A DNA stretch of 64,000 bases, from the NCBI RefSeq assembly GCF_000269985.1, contig NC_016109.1, positions 3,162,001 through 3,226,000 of the forward strand, given 5' to 3'. This document shows positions 62,777 through 64,000 of the stretch, one piece after another (within the stretch, counting starts at the first letter, position 1; each line of letters opens with the position of its first letter). The stretch comes from Kitasatospora setae KM-6054 (lineage in GTDB: Bacteria; Actinomycetota; Actinomycetes; Streptomycetales; Streptomycetaceae). The notes under the pieces are model-generated. The model worked only from the letters and a program-made list of their open reading frames with translations, was not told the DNA's origin and searched no databases. The translations under genes and the position numbers were made by a program.

Positions 62777-64000
62777 ATGACCGACGACGTCCTGCTGGTC
62801 CACGGCGGAAACCCGCTCGAAGGCGAGATCCAGATCCGCGGCGCCAAGAACCTGGTCCCCAAGGCCATGGTCGCCGCGCTGCTCGGCCAGGGCCCCAGCA
62901 GACTGCGCAACGTCCCGGACATCCGGGACGTCAAGGTCGTCCGCGGCCTGCTGCAGCTGCACGGGGTCACCGTCCGCACCGGCGACGAGGACGGCGAGCT
63001 GATCCTCGACCCGTCGCACGTGGAGTCGGCGAACGTCGCCGACATCGACGCGCACGCCGGCTCCTCGCGGATCCCGATCCTGTTCTGCGGCCCGCTGCTG
63101 CACCGCCTCGGCCACGCGTTCATCCCGGGCCTGGGCGGCTGCGACATCGGCGGCCGCCCGGTCGACTTCCACTTCGAGGTGCTGCGCCAGTTCGGCGCGA
63201 CCATCGAGAAGCACCCGCAGGGCACCTACCTGGTCGCCACCCAGCGGCTGCGCGGCACCAAGATCGAGCTGCCGTACCCGTCGGTCGGCGCGACCGAGCA
63301 GGTGCTGCTGACCGCGGTGCTCGCCGAGGGCGTCACCGAGCTGCGCAACGCCGCGATCGAGCCGGAGATCGTCGACCTGATCTGCGTGCTGCAGAAGATG
63401 GGCGCGATCATCTCGCTGGGCACCGACCGCACCATCCTGGTCACCGGCGTGGACGAGCTCGACGGCTACACCCACCGGGCGCTGCCGGACCGCCTGGAGG
63501 CGGCCTCCTGGGCGTGCGCGGCGCTGGCCACCAAGGGCGACATCTACGTCCGGGGCGCCGAGCAGATCCCGATGATGACCTTCCTGAACACCTTCCGGAA
63601 GGTCGGCGGCGCCTACGAGATCGACGACGAGGGCATCCGGTTCTGGCACCCGGGCGGCGAGCTCAAGGCGATCGCCCTGGAGACCGACGTGCACCCGGGC
63701 TTCCAGACCGACTGGCAGCAGCCGCTGGTGGTGGCCCTGACCCAGGCCACCGGCCTGTCCATCGTGCACGAGACGGTGTACGAGTCGCGGCTGGGCTTCA
63801 CCGGCGCGCTGAACCAGATGGGCGCGCACATCCAGCTGTACAGCGAGTGCCTGGGCGGCACCCCGTGCCGGTTCGGGGCGCGCAACTTCATGCACTCCGC
63901 GGTGGTCTCCGGCCCGTCCAAGCTGGTCGGCGGCGAGCTGGTCATCCCCGACCTGCGCGGCGGCTTCTCGTACCTGATCGCGGCGCTGGCGGCCGAGGGC
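62777..64000 (+). CDS. murA: UDP-N-acetylglucosamine 1-carboxyvinyltransferase (partial)
   Basis: The first 408 residues of MurA are seen; the window cuts off the C-terminus. It adds enolpyruvate to UDP-GlcNAc, the first committed step of peptidoglycan synthesis. K24-N25 (RGAKNLVPK) and the fosfomycin-target cysteine C122 (GGCDIGGRPVD) are present. The ATG at 62777 matches homologues; an in-frame GTG at 62708, 4 nt after a -10-like TACCAT, could give a leaderless form with 23 extra residues. Confidence 0.93.
   Translation, partial: MTDDVLLVHGGNPLEGEIQIRGAKNLVPKAMVAALLGQGPSRLRNVPDIRDVKVVRGLLQLHGVTVRTGDEDGELILDPSHVESANVADIDAHAGSSRIPILFCGPLLHRLGHAFIPGLGGCDIGGRPVDFHFEVLRQFGATIEKHPQGTYLVATQRLRGTKIELPYPSVGATEQVLLTAVLAEGVTELRNAAIEPEIVDLICVLQKMGAIISLGTDRTILVTGVDELDGYTHRALPDRLEAASWACAALATKGDIYVRGAEQIPMMTFLNTFRKVGGAYEIDDEGIRFWHPGGELKAIALETDVHPGFQTDWQQPLVVALTQATGLSIVHETVYESRLGFTGALNQMGAHIQLYSECLGGTPCRFGARNFMHSAVVSGPSKLVGGELVIPDLRGGFSYLIAALAAEG

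Overview
The window is high-GC actinobacterial chromosome and reads as the core of a Streptomycetaceae genome, either Streptomyces or Kitasatospora. The evidence is the very strong third-position G/C bias, frequent GTG/TTG and leaderless starts, two SsgA-like sporulation proteins, DasR-type dre operators, mycosin/WXG export cassettes, a mec-cysO-cysM cysteine pathway and a ClpS/DUF2017 pair. From memory, the gene order from the GlcNAc PTS gene to murA parallels the S. coelicolor region around SCO2907 to SCO2949. I see no prophage, insertion sequence, CRISPR array or large biosynthetic gene cluster. Several small cassettes look like lineage-specific insertions.

0-9.5 kb: a dre-controlled GlcNAc PTS permease, a TrmB/LuxR-type regulator, an ilvE-like aminotransferase, a metallo-beta-lactamase-fold hydrolase, then the sulfur-carrier cysteine pathway (cysM, cysO, a cysteine-type leader peptide, and the JAMM peptidase mec), an amino-acid permease, DUF2017 and clpS. 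9.6-18.5 kb: NAD salvage (pncB, pncA) followed by small housekeeping or unknown genes (AbiEi/Vsr-like, CDF cation efflux, sigma-like, DUF2332, DinB, HIT). 18.7-22.2 kb: the first type VII secretion (T7SS) accessory cassette, with an EspC-like protein, a WxG/Gly-rich protein and a mycosin. 22.4-36.6 kb: endonuclease V, two RDD proteins, an SsgA-like protein, a GT87 mannosyltransferase, a two-component system, Lrp and IclR regulators, a Lon-domain membrane protease and a TM2/DUF2752 pair. 36.8-47.8 kb: an SF2 helicase, a membrane ECF sigma factor fused to a zinc-finger anti-sigma domain and an extracellular CBM2, a second SsgA-like gene, a sortase, an MprF-like protein, a Tat lipoprotein, an MFS pump, and a guanidinium exporter under a guanidine-III riboswitch. 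48.0-48.4 kb: a seven-cysteine mini-ORF just upstream of a tRNA-Cys gene. 48.5-55.5 kb: the second mycosin/EspC-like/Gly-rich cassette and two tandem membrane metallopeptidases. 55.5-64 kb: a three-subunit molybdenum hydroxylase operon, a dre-controlled GH20 hexosaminidase, DUF3039, YqgE/AlgH, and murA cut off by the window end.

The main themes are GlcNAc/chitin sensing and use (two dre sites bracketing the window, PTS permease, GH20), cysteine supply monitored by cysteine-rich leader peptides (cysO leader; polycysteine ORF with tRNA-Cys), cell-surface work (CBM2 sigma factor, sortase, MprF, two mycosin cassettes, surface metallopeptidases), and development (SsgA-like proteins, one sharing a control region containing a Crp-like site with the CBM2 sigma factor). 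The most unusual items are the polycysteine ORF plus tRNA-Cys unit, the one-polypeptide CBM2 sigma sensor, the paired mycosin cassettes with a shared C-terminal motif, and a molybdenum hydroxylase subunit that appears to lack the catalytic glutamate.
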